Shown here piece by piece: positions 1 through 5,442 of a stretch of DNA of 5,442 nt (the stretch's first letter is position 1; every line of letters starts with the position of its first letter). Source of the stretch: Phototrophicales bacterium. GTDB taxonomy: Bacteria; Chloroflexota; Anaerolineae; Aggregatilineales; Phototrophicaceae. The notes beneath the pieces are model-generated. The model saw only the letters and a program-made list of their open reading frames with translations, ran no database searches and had not been told where the DNA came from. The stretch lies in assembly GCA_002794515.1 (NCBI GenBank), contig PGTJ01000190.1, forward strand, positions 1 through 5,442, read 5' to 3'. A program made the translations under genes and the position numbers.

Positions 1-385
1 ATGCATTACGACGGATGGTCTGATTAGATGTCGCAGGGAAATTAATCAACTGACTGGCAGGCACAAATCCACGCAAGGTGCGCCATTCGACCAGTAACCC
101 ACCCCGATTATACCCGACAACCGATACTTCTATGACCTCATCAGAGGCAAAAATCGCCTCAATTTCGCGCCAATCATCTTCAGACTCGTTATGGTACAAA
201 TACAAATACCCAGAATCTATCGAGTCTGCCATGTCATCATCAAACTTCATCAAATTGGGTGGCATGTCATCATGATGGGGAACGCTGGTGGCATTTTCGC
301 CCTCTTGTAACAATGCCGTCCAATACCCTTCATCCAGTGTCAGTGGTGGTGGAATATAATCATAACGGTGTGCATCAATAGACAT
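1..385 (-). CDS. Ribosomal protein S1-like RNA-binding protein, N-terminal part (runs off the left edge)
   Basis: Only the first 128 residues are present; the reading frame is open to base 1. Residues 1-85 are an acidic, low-complexity extension with several Asp/Glu clusters (for example FDDDMADS and NESEDDW). From about residue 88 an S1 (OB-fold) domain begins, with the typical run EVIEVSVVGYNRGGLLVEW followed by RGFVPASQL. In ribosomal protein S1 the GG-V and GFVPxSQ motifs mark the RNA-binding strands, and tandem S1 domains help the 30S subunit bind mRNA. The ATG at 385 is chosen because GAGGGG lies 5 nt upstream and a strong promoter lies further upstream. The wording of this domain resembles the first S1 domain of Chloroflexota S1 proteins as I remember them. 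Since only one domain is visible, it could instead be another multi-S1 protein. The acidic leader before domain 1 is longer than in E. coli S1. Confidence 0.88.
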   Translation of the reverse strand, partial: MSIDAHRYDYIPPPLTLDEGYWTALLQEGENATSVPHHDDMPPNLMKFDDDMADSIDSGYLYLYHNESEDDWREIEAIFASDEVIEVSVVGYNRGGLLVEWRTLRGFVPASQLINFPATSNQTIRRNA

Positions 386-390
386 AAAAT

Positions 391-396
391 CCCCTC
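391..396 (-). promoter_or_regulatory. Ribosome binding site of the S1-like gene
   Basis: On the minus strand this reads GAGGGG, 5 nt before the ATG at 385. It is a strong Shine-Dalgarno match and fixes the start of the S1-like gene. Confidence 0.8.
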
Positions 397-412
397 AAAA
401 CTACCGATAAAG

Positions 413-424
413 ATCTATATAGAT
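413..424. repeat. 12-bp perfect palindrome in the S1-like leader
   Basis: The sequence ATCTATATAGAT equals its own reverse complement. It lies in the 5' untranslated region of the S1-like gene, about 22 bp after the predicted transcription start. As RNA it could form only a weak 4-bp AU stem, so a protein-binding site on DNA is more plausible than a hairpin. Its function is unknown, and an AT-rich 12-mer palindrome could also arise by chance. Confidence 0.4.
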
Positions 425-446
425 ACGAATTCCCTTTGTTGCTGTC

Positions 447-475
447 ATTATAGGGAGTTTTGGGGTACGATGCAA
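447..475 (-). promoter_or_regulatory. Sigma-70-type promoter of the S1-like gene
   Basis: On the minus strand the -35 box is TTGCAT (475-470) and the -10 box is TATAAT (452-447), separated by exactly 17 bp. The -10 is a perfect consensus match and the -35 matches at four of six bases. Transcription would start near base 440, giving a leader of about 55 nt before the ATG at 385. This is the best promoter in the window and shows that the S1-like gene need not depend on transcription of the genes upstream of it. Confidence 0.8.
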
Positions 476-496
476 ATATAAAAGACCGATTCGCGC

Positions 497-514
497 ACAA
501 AATATGACTTTTGT
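497..514. repeat. 18-bp inverted repeat upstream of the S1-like promoter
   Basis: The arms ACAAAA (497-502) and TTTTGT (509-514) are perfect reverse complements around a 6-base spacer. The centre is about 65 bp upstream of the predicted S1-like start site, a position where activator sites are common. It also lies 9 bp past the stop of the sensor gene. A stem of mostly AT pairs with no following T-run makes a poor intrinsic terminator, so an operator is the likelier reading, with low certainty. Confidence 0.35.
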
Positions 515-522
515 ACGATAGG

Positions 523-2451
523 TTATGAAAAAGGTATAGAACTGGCTTCGCGTTCCATATCCATCAACACATCGACAACGGCTTCGATAGCTACATTTTG
601 TTTGCGATATAAATTGGCATCGCTCATATATAGGCGGGTGGCTGTATCACGCACTTTGCGCTGTTCTAAAAAGCGCAATTGCAGGATGTTATATAATGTC
701 CATTCGGGATTTTTCATACTGCGCTCGCCTTCTGGTTTGAGCTTTTCGATGGCGCTCAATAAGACGGCACGCAACGCCCGCACCGGATTGTTATCATTCT
801 CTGGCAATGCCTGTTTGACGGTGTATAACTCTAACAAGCGACTGCTGGTCAGCCCTGGTCCGCCCCAGTAATGACGCAAGGCGGCATGAACTTGTTCGAT
901 GAGTTCATCGCGGCTTGGGATATTGCCATTGATGATGCGCGGTTTAGCATCGCGTCCGGGCAGGTAATCGACCTCTGCCACCCGCGCCCGTGTGACGTTG
1001 ATTTGTGGCAATAACCCTTCTAGGGCGGCGTATAATTCATCTTGAAGCAATAAGTCATCTAGGGCATTGGTGAGCCGTCTGACGAACCGACTGAGTAGTT
1101 TTTCTTCATCAACGGTCAATTCGGATGATGTCGCCACAAAGCCCATGCAACCAATCAGCACCTCTGATACAGATTCGTCTTTGCCGTGCCGATGGCTATA
1201 TAACCCCACTAACCAATAATCACCCCAGCGCACACGCATATCGGGCAGTAAACTATCTAACGGGAAGTCGGGCGCTTTGAGCATCGTCTCTGTTAGATGA
1301 ATATGTCCCGCCGTGTTGATTAATTCAGGCATATGATTGGCGATCTTGATGATAAACGCCCCATTCACCTGCATATAATCACAAGTCGCCTCTAAATTGG
1401 CTTCTAACAGTTGTAATAAATCAGCACGGGTGAATAGGCGCTCATTCAAATTTCGGAGTTGGCTGACTTGTTCGGTATCATCATAATAAATCAGGCGTTT
1501 TTCGAGGTGGGGTAATATCACATCCACCGTCCATTGCCATACCAAGATAACCAATACAACGATAAACGGCATGAATTCCTGTCCCAAACCACCCAATAGA
1601 CGTGAAAATGGCGCATTATAAATAATCGCCACCAACGCCAATAAACCTGTGGCGGGTCCGAGGAGCATAAAACGCAATAAATCGGCTTTGACCACGCGGT
1701 CGGGCAAATCTGAACCAAAGAACGACAAGGGATAGGCTAAAAATAACAACGCTAAAATGACCACAATGTTGGTGATATTCACCAAAAATAATGCTGATGC
1801 AGTGAATTCTTCGCCAATAGGCAAAAATACCGAATATGGGAAAATACCGATAGTGGGCATTAAAACCGAGAGCAACAAATAAGTCATGCGTCGTTGGGTG
1901 CTTTTGGTAATACACCGCGCCCGCGCCCGCCACACATTGGCGAGGGCGATTAGACTGGTCGGGATGAGATACGCCATATATAACCCAAAAAACATACCCG
2001 CATTCAAACTCACCCGCCCATCTGGCAAACGGACAAAATTGACCAACAAATCGGTGAGCGCCGCCAAAACCAACAACGCCGTAGCAAGGGCATACAAAAT
2101 ACGGACGACACGCTTGCGCCTGCCCCGTGAGGGCAATCCCGTTGTGGCGAGGAGCGCATCGGATAAATGAAAGGTGCTGGCAGGAATAAATGCCAACCCA
2201 ATCCATTGAAAGCGCAACAAGGCTTCGATGGTCGCGGGTTGCATGGCGAGCGCCATCAACACATCTCCGACATAAACAATGGTCACACATGCCAAAACAG
2301 CCGATGATGTTCGTGTAACCCGATTTCGTAAATTGCGCGATAAGTTGTAAAGCAATAACGATGCCGCCACGACAACAATCGCCGCCGCCAATGTTTCATT
2401 GAGCAGGTCTAAAGATTGTTGCAAGAATTGTTCTAATAGCACAGATACCAT
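523..2451 (-). CDS. Polytopic membrane sensor with GAF-like region and C-terminal HTH-like domain; no kinase domain
   Basis: This 642-residue protein begins with about nine hydrophobic segments (near residues 21-35, 51-69, 82-103, 118-137, 152-172, 191-211, 218-240, 262-279 and 294-310). The first seven resemble the 7TM sensor region found before some histidine kinases. Residues about 330-475 look like a divergent GAF-type domain with a closing helix that may form a coiled coil. Residues about 555-628 look like a sigma-4/HTH-type helical unit: NPEWTLYNILQLRFLEQRKV is followed by RDTATRLYMS and then DANLYRKQNVAIEAV. No H-box, N-box or G-box of a kinase is visible. The inferred role is a membrane-bound one-component regulator that senses an envelope or cytoplasmic signal and contacts DNA or the transcription machinery. 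The ligand and targets are unknown. No good Shine-Dalgarno site precedes the ATG at 2451, so the start is less certain than the frame. I recall similar C-terminal regions in Chloroflexota proteins. Confidence 0.88.
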   Translation of the reverse strand: MVSVLLEQFLQQSLDLLNETLAAAIVVVAASLLLYNLSRNLRNRVTRTSSAVLACVTIVYVGDVLMALAMQPATIEALLRFQWIGLAFIPASTFHLSDALLATTGLPSRGRRKRVVRILYALATALLVLAALTDLLVNFVRLPDGRVSLNAGMFFGLYMAYLIPTSLIALANVWRARARCITKSTQRRMTYLLLSVLMPTIGIFPYSVFLPIGEEFTASALFLVNITNIVVILALLFLAYPLSFFGSDLPDRVVKADLLRFMLLGPATGLLALVAIIYNAPFSRLLGGLGQEFMPFIVVLVILVWQWTVDVILPHLEKRLIYYDDTEQVSQLRNLNERLFTRADLLQLLEANLEATCDYMQVNGAFIIKIANHMPELINTAGHIHLTETMLKAPDFPLDSLLPDMRVRWGDYWLVGLYSHRHGKDESVSEVLIGCMGFVATSSELTVDEEKLLSRFVRRLTNALDDLLLQDELYAALEGLLPQINVTRARVAEVDYLPGRDAKPRIINGNIPSRDELIEQVHAALRHYWGGPGLTSSRLLELYTVKQALPENDNNPVRALRAVLLSAIEKLKPEGERSMKNPEWTLYNILQLRFLEQRKVRDTATRLYMSDANLYRKQNVAIEAVVDVLMDMEREASSIPFS

Positions 2452-2545
2452 CTTTCAGTGCAAACCCATTGATACGTTATTCACAATAAGCATAAATGAG
2501 TCTGTCTTGAGCGTGTAGGGGGAACTATTCTTACGGAAATTATTT

Positions 2546-3094
2546 TTATTTGAGGGGTTGACCAAAAAACACGGCAATATCGCCATTCAAAAAATATTGG
2601 TCGTTAAATCCACAAAAAGATAGACCATTATTTTGCAAAAATTGGATAGCGGGGTAATTTTTGGTCTGTGTCTCGACTTGTAGCTGGGTCAATTCGTGTT
2701 CGATTGCCCATCGGCGCGCCACATTTAATAGGCGTAAGCCGACCTTTTGCCTGCGATAGACATCGGTGACGGCAATATCTTGGATGAGGGCAATACGATG
2801 TGTCGGCATGGCTCGCATGGTCAAAAAACCAATCAGCCGTTCATCAGCCTTTGTAAGCGCCACCAAAAAACAATGTTTTTTGGATAGGCATAGTCTGAGT
2901 CGGCGTTCATCAGCAGGATACGGCACAGTCGTTGGGCGGGGCAAGCGTTCTGTGCGGAATAAAATACCCCGATTACCCGTCTCTGGCTGAAAGGTCATCT
3001 GCCAAACGCGCTCTGTTTCGTATGACAATTCCAGTGCCAAACAGGCAGGAATATCTGATGGTAGGGCATCGCGGATGATAATCGGCAAGGTCAT
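2546..3094 (-). CDS. GNAT-family N-acetyltransferase
   Basis: This 182-residue protein has the usual length and order of a GNAT acetyltransferase, which moves an acetyl group from acetyl-CoA to an amine. It opens with IIIRDALPSDI, the typical first strand and helix. Strand 4 (IALIQDIAVTDVYRR, about 101-115) leads into motif A, QKVGLRLL (116-123), which binds the pantetheine-pyrophosphate of acetyl-CoA. Strand 5 and helix follow as QLQVETQTKNYPAIQFLQNNGL (shown by Q138-E141 and the N146-N156 helix), then CGFNDQYF. The tail GDIAVFFGQPL recalls RimI-like and streptothricin-acetyltransferase-like members, but the substrate cannot be read from sequence. The ATG lies 6 nt after the stop of the LiaF-like gene with no clear Shine-Dalgarno site, so translation probably depends on coupling to the upstream gene. 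It appears to be the third gene of the sigma operon. Confidence 0.93.
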   Translation of the reverse strand: MTLPIIIRDALPSDIPACLALELSYETERVWQMTFQPETGNRGILFRTERLPRPTTVPYPADERRLRLCLSKKHCFLVALTKADERLIGFLTMRAMPTHRIALIQDIAVTDVYRRQKVGLRLLNVARRWAIEHELTQLQVETQTKNYPAIQFLQNNGLSFCGFNDQYFLNGDIAVFFGQPLK

Positions 3095-3100
3095 GATGAT

Positions 3101-3901
3101 TTAGGTGAGGTAAGCATCGCCAAATGTGCCACTGACCTGAATTTCGATGATGGGGGCGCTTTCATCTTCGACATGGGCAAGATACACCCCTGTTTGTGGG
3201 TTGTCATACCGTTGCGGGTCGAAGGTGACGGTGAATAAGCGCGATTGTCTGACGACAATTTTCGCCCGATAACCCAACGGTGTGAGGATATGAATATTGC
3301 CAAAGGTAGACCGCAAGAAAAGCGGGTTGAACGCCTCTCTTGGACAGACGAGGCGAATATCGCCAATCCCTGTACCAACAACCACATCATGTACAATCAC
3401 CTGCGAGAGATCGAGCGTAACTTGCCCCAGATGCGTGCTGACTAAAATTTGCCATGGGAGATCTTGGGCAAGGGCGATTTTCCAATCGGCATAAGACCAC
3501 CATGGGGTCTTGGAGCGCATCAATTTGAGATGGGCATATGTATCGCGCACATCGAGCATCGGGCGGCTGTTCACGGCGAATTGCCCAGCAATTAAGCGCC
3601 CTTCGCGTTGTAAGGCGATAATATCGACATCCACCGCCCCACTGCTAATTTCGAGTGTGGCGCTCTCTACACTACCGCGAGTGATGCCAAAATCACGTGT
3701 ATCGGCATTGGGGATAAAATCACCACGCAACAAAATTTGTGCGCCAGCGATGACCAATAACAGGGGCAATAATGCCACCACATTGAAGTTGCCCAACAAG
3801 CCGAAATTACTCAGTAATAAAATCACGCCCACCCCTGCGATGAGCAATGCCCAAAGCATGGGGAAGGCGATGACTTTTGTGCGTTTTTCTTTTTGTGCCA
3901 A
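3101..3901 (-). CDS. LiaF-like membrane protein (two TM segments plus beta-rich C-terminal domain)
   Basis: This 266-residue protein starts with a basic stretch (KEKRTK), then two hydrophobic segments at about 11-30 and 38-56 separated by the short loop NFGLLGNFN. This matches the LiaI/LiaF-like transmembrane unit seen in envelope-stress proteins. Residues 68-266 are beta-rich with repeated short turns: SGAVDVDI, HLGQVTLDL, GIGDIRLV, TFGNIHIL and TFGDAYL. This fits the LiaF/toast-rack type of C-terminal domain. In Firmicutes, LiaF restrains the LiaS kinase in the response to cell-wall antibiotics. Here no LiaS or LiaR lies next door, so only a general envelope-associated role is inferred. The start is TTG at 3901: the first internal ATG (residue 15) would cut into the first membrane segment, and GAGGAA lies 9 nt before the TTG. 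The gene begins 6 nt after the sigma stop. Confidence 0.85.
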   Translation of the reverse strand: MAQKEKRTKVIAFPMLWALLIAGVGVILLLSNFGLLGNFNVVALLPLLLVIAGAQILLRGDFIPNADTRDFGITRGSVESATLEISSGAVDVDIIALQREGRLIAGQFAVNSRPMLDVRDTYAHLKLMRSKTPWWSYADWKIALAQDLPWQILVSTHLGQVTLDLSQVIVHDVVVGTGIGDIRLVCPREAFNPLFLRSTFGNIHILTPLGYRAKIVVRQSRLFTVTFDPQRYDNPQTGVYLAHVEDESAPIIEIQVSGTFGDAYLT

Positions 3902-3907
3902 CGCGCC

Positions 3908-5173
3908 TTATTCCTCGTAGAGATAGTCGCGCAAAATAATATGTGCCGATGATTGGCGCAGGCGGTTGAGGGCTTGTGCTTCGAGCTGACGCACCCGTTC
4001 ACGGGTTACACCAATGGTCTGACCGACTTCTTCGAGTGTATACACACGCCCATCTTCTAGACCATAGCGCAAACGCAAAATTTGTGCTTCACGCGCTGGC
4101 AGGCGATCTAACGCCCCTTGCAATTGCTCATGAAGCAGGTGGGTTGCCACCTCTTCGGCAGGTGCAGGGCTGTTAATATCTTCGACAAAATCGCCAAAGG
4201 TCGAATCACCATCTTCATCAATCGGGGTTTCGAGGCTGACAGGACGACGGGCGATTTCGAGCAAATTCTCGACCTTATCGGGCGTGGTCTCCATATGCAA
4301 TGCCAATTCGTCAATGCTTGGCTCACGTCCCAATTCTTGGATGAGGTTGAGTTGAATACGGCGCATCCGATTAAGCTGGTCGCCCATGTGAACAGGCACG
4401 CGAATGGTACGCCCTTGATCGGCGACAGCGCGGCTGACGGCTTGGCGAATCCACCAAGTGGCATAGGTGCTAAATTTATGCCCACGGCGATATTCAAATT
4501 TGTTGGTGGCACGAATCAAACCGATGTTGCCCTCTTGGATCAAATCCAAAAATGGCACACCACGCCCGATATACTTCTTCGCCACGCTAATCACCAACCG
4601 AGCATTGGCGCGAATCAGATGTTCCTGCGCCATTTCGCCATCAGCGACACGTTCTTTGAGGTCATAAATATCATCCAATGGCAATTTATCGCCATATCGC
4701 TTGAGGCGCTCGGTCGCTTGCATCCCGCGTTCCATACGCTTCGCCAAAGACACTTCTTCGGCGGCGGTGAGCAATGGCACACGTCCCGCTTCTTTCAGAT
4801 ACAAGCCAACCACGTCATCAGTATCTAATGCCTGACGATAACCTGCATCATCCATAATTTCAGACAAGTAGAGTTCACCCTCTTTGGCGATGAGGTCATC
4901 CTCTTCATCAAAATGAAAATCAAACGACTCGGCGGCATCCAAAGCCAATTCCGCATCATCTGGCTTTTCTAAGAGGACTTCGACACCGGCTTCCATCATG
5001 GCATCGAGCAACTCGTCTAAAAGCGCGACATCGGTCTCAATTTCTGGAAAGACCGCCATAATCTCGTCATAGGTGAGCATCCCTTGTTGACGACCTTTTT
5101 GAATGAGTCCATTTAGGACTTGTTCCCGTTCTTTATGAAGCATTCCCATTGTCGCTACAACCATACTACACAT
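3908..5173 (-). CDS. rpoD: RNA polymerase sigma-70 factor, primary (RpoD/SigA) type
   Basis: The protein directs RNA polymerase to promoters. With the ATG at 5173 it has 421 residues; the frame is open to a TTG at 5197 (429 residues, numbering used here). Region 1.1 is about 24-75 (LIQKGRQQGMLTYDEIMAVFPE), followed by an acidic linker. Region 1.2 is 126-158 (DDVVGLYLKEAGRVPLL). Region 2 is 192-270, with ANARLVISVAKKY, DLIQEGNIGLIRA and the -10-reading helix around TYATWWIRQAVSRA. Region 3 is about 271-348. Region 4 is 363-416, with the -35-reading helix VTRERVRQLEAQAL. Possession of region 1.1 and near-perfect region 2.4 marks a group 1 sigma factor; no large non-conserved insert is present between 1.2 and 2. 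The ATG at 5173 has AGGG 6 nt upstream. Other in-frame starts are TTG 5197, ATG 5164, 5149 and 5143. It heads the likely operon. A group 2 paralogue cannot be excluded without the genome. Confidence 0.95.
   Translation of the reverse strand: MCSMVVATMGMLHKEREQVLNGLIQKGRQQGMLTYDEIMAVFPEIETDVALLDELLDAMMEAGVEVLLEKPDDAELALDAAESFDFHFDEEDDLIAKEGELYLSEIMDDAGYRQALDTDDVVGLYLKEAGRVPLLTAAEEVSLAKRMERGMQATERLKRYGDKLPLDDIYDLKERVADGEMAQEHLIRANARLVISVAKKYIGRGVPFLDLIQEGNIGLIRATNKFEYRRGHKFSTYATWWIRQAVSRAVADQGRTIRVPVHMGDQLNRMRRIQLNLIQELGREPSIDELALHMETTPDKVENLLEIARRPVSLETPIDEDGDSTFGDFVEDINSPAPAEEVATHLLHEQLQGALDRLPAREAQILRLRYGLEDGRVYTLEEVGQTIGVTRERVRQLEAQALNRLRQSSAHIILRDYLYEE
3911..3916 (-). promoter_or_regulatory. 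Ribosome binding site of the LiaF-like gene, inside the sigma gene
   Basis: On the minus strand this reads GAGGAA, 9 nt before the TTG at 3901. It overlaps the final Glu-Glu codons of the sigma gene, so ribosomes ending sigma translation are placed at the next start. It decides the TTG start. Confidence 0.65.
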
Positions 5174-5179
5174 ATATAG

Positions 5180-5183
5180 CCCT
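5180..5183 (-). promoter_or_regulatory. Ribosome binding site candidate deciding the sigma start
   Basis: On the minus strand AGGG lies 6 nt before the ATG at 5173. The competing TTG at 5197 has GGAG (5205-5202) only 4 nt upstream, which is tight. The ATGs at 5164, 5149 and 5143 have no well-placed site. This favours 5173, with modest certainty. Confidence 0.45.
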
Positions 5184-5240
5184 GCCGAAATTGGCAAGGC
5201 ACTCCAACCTCATGGTAACTCAACTATCCTATAAAAACAG

Positions 5241-5378
5241 TATATCGCATTTGTGATGGTGATAATGTGCCATGTTATTCATCATTCTCAACGATAGCAT
5301 AGGTGCGAAACCCCGCCTACATAGAAGCGGGGAGAATTATCGTTGTTATGCTAATCGCAAAGAAATGCGTGCGATATA
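5241..5378. repeat. Nested inverted repeats upstream of the sigma gene (structured leader or palindromic element)
   Basis: Three sets of arms are nested within 138 bp. The outer arms are TATATCGCATTT (5241-5252) and its complement at 5363-5378, interrupted by 4 extra bases. The middle arms are CAACGATA (5289-5296) and TATCGTTG (5338-5345). The inner arms are CCCCGC (5311-5316) and GCGGGG (5327-5332) around a 10-base loop. A competing pair also exists: CGATAGCATA (5292-5301) with TATGCTAATCG (5347-5357), which has one extra base and uses the same bases as the middle arm. The outer right arm begins where transcription from the TTGACA promoter would start. This could be a folded 5' leader of the sigma mRNA or a short palindromic insertion element. 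No coding region was found here. Confidence 0.55.
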
Positions 5379-5386
5379 TCTTGTAT

Positions 5387-5415
5387 AACTTAACTCCATT
5401 ATTCATTCTTGTCAA
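5387..5415 (-). promoter_or_regulatory. Possible promoter of the sigma operon
   Basis: On the minus strand a perfect TTGACA -35 box (5415-5410) is followed after 17 bp by TAAGTT (5392-5387), which matches the -10 consensus at only three of six bases. TATACA (5387-5382) is a better -10 but is 22 bp from the -35. Transcription would begin near 5380 and give a leader of about 200 nt. A second -10-like sequence, TATACT at 5244-5239, lacks a convincing -35 box. The -35 is clear; the rest is uncertain. Confidence 0.45.
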
Positions 5416-5442
5416 GCAATTGGTCTTATTTTTTTACAAGAA

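Larger units (their letters stand above)
5198..5442. other. Non-coding upstream region of the sigma gene
   Basis: This stretch of 245 bases at the right end holds no gene that I can support on either strand. It contains the possible TTGACA promoter, the nested inverted repeats, and a 15-codon minus-strand reading frame (5213-5166) that overlaps the sigma start. The next gene to the right is outside the window, so its direction is unknown. Confidence 0.6.

Noticed and set aside
78..275. A 65-codon open frame on the plus strand
   Set aside because: It is antisense to the S1-like coding region and low in complexity (many Ser), as expected from the complement of Asp-rich codons.
1616..2290. A 224-codon open frame on the minus strand
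   Set aside because: It overlaps the membrane-sensor gene in another frame on the same strand, and its product is rich in Cys, His and Trp, typical of a shadow frame.
2452..2545. Terminator or strong promoter between the acetyltransferase and sensor genes
   Set aside because: No stem followed by a T-run is visible, and the best -10-like sequence (TATGCT, near 2487-2492) has only a poor -35 match, so neither was called.
3510..3920. A 136-codon open frame on the plus strand
   Set aside because: It is antisense to the LiaF-like gene and has no supporting ribosome binding site or family features.
4118..4828. A 236-codon open frame on the plus strand
   Set aside because: It lies wholly antisense to the sigma gene regions 2-4, whose protein sequence is strongly conserved; the plus-strand translation has no recognisable motif.
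5311..5332. GC hairpin (CCCCGC / GCGGGG) as an intrinsic terminator
   Set aside because: The stem is good but is followed by only three T bases on the minus strand and none on the plus strand; it sits inside a larger nest of inverted repeats, so it was described there instead.
1..5442. Defence system, CRISPR array, transposase or tRNA
   Set aside because: No spaced direct repeats, transposase or nuclease motifs, or cloverleaf with a recognisable T-loop were seen on either strand.

Overview
The window carries five protein genes, all on the minus strand, and no recognisable RNA gene, mobile element or CRISPR array. Reading in the direction of transcription (from high to low coordinates) they are: a primary-type sigma-70 factor, a LiaF-like membrane protein, a GNAT acetyltransferase, a polytopic membrane sensor with a C-terminal DNA-binding-like domain, and the N-terminal 128 residues of a ribosomal protein S1-like protein that runs off the left edge. 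The likely source is a bacterium of moderate GC. The architecture of the sensor protein and the wording of the first S1 domain resemble what I remember from Chloroflexota (Anaerolineae and relatives). That assignment is inference from protein style, not a search result.

The first three genes look like one operon. The sigma gene stops 6 nt before the TTG start of the LiaF-like gene, whose Shine-Dalgarno sequence lies inside the last sigma codons. The LiaF-like gene in turn stops 6 nt before the ATG of the acetyltransferase gene. The sensor gene follows after 94 bp with no clear terminator between, so it may be a read-through member or have its own weak promoter. The S1-like gene has its own strong promoter (TTGCAT, 17 bp, TATAAT) in the 137-bp gap behind the sensor gene, and a good ribosome binding site.

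The 245-269 bp at the right end, upstream of the sigma gene, holds no gene that I can support. It has a perfect -35 box (TTGACA) with a poor -10, followed by a 138-bp nest of inverted repeats whose arms can pair in mutually exclusive ways. This could be a structured leader of the sigma mRNA or a small palindromic element sitting in the promoter region.

Together the genes suggest a transcription, envelope and translation neighbourhood: a housekeeping-type sigma factor cotranscribed with a putative envelope-stress protein, next to a membrane-bound regulator that has a 7TM-kinase-type sensor but no kinase domain. The most interesting points are that regulator, the sigma/LiaF-like coupling, and the structured leader. 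I found no clear evidence of a wholly new multi-gene system.
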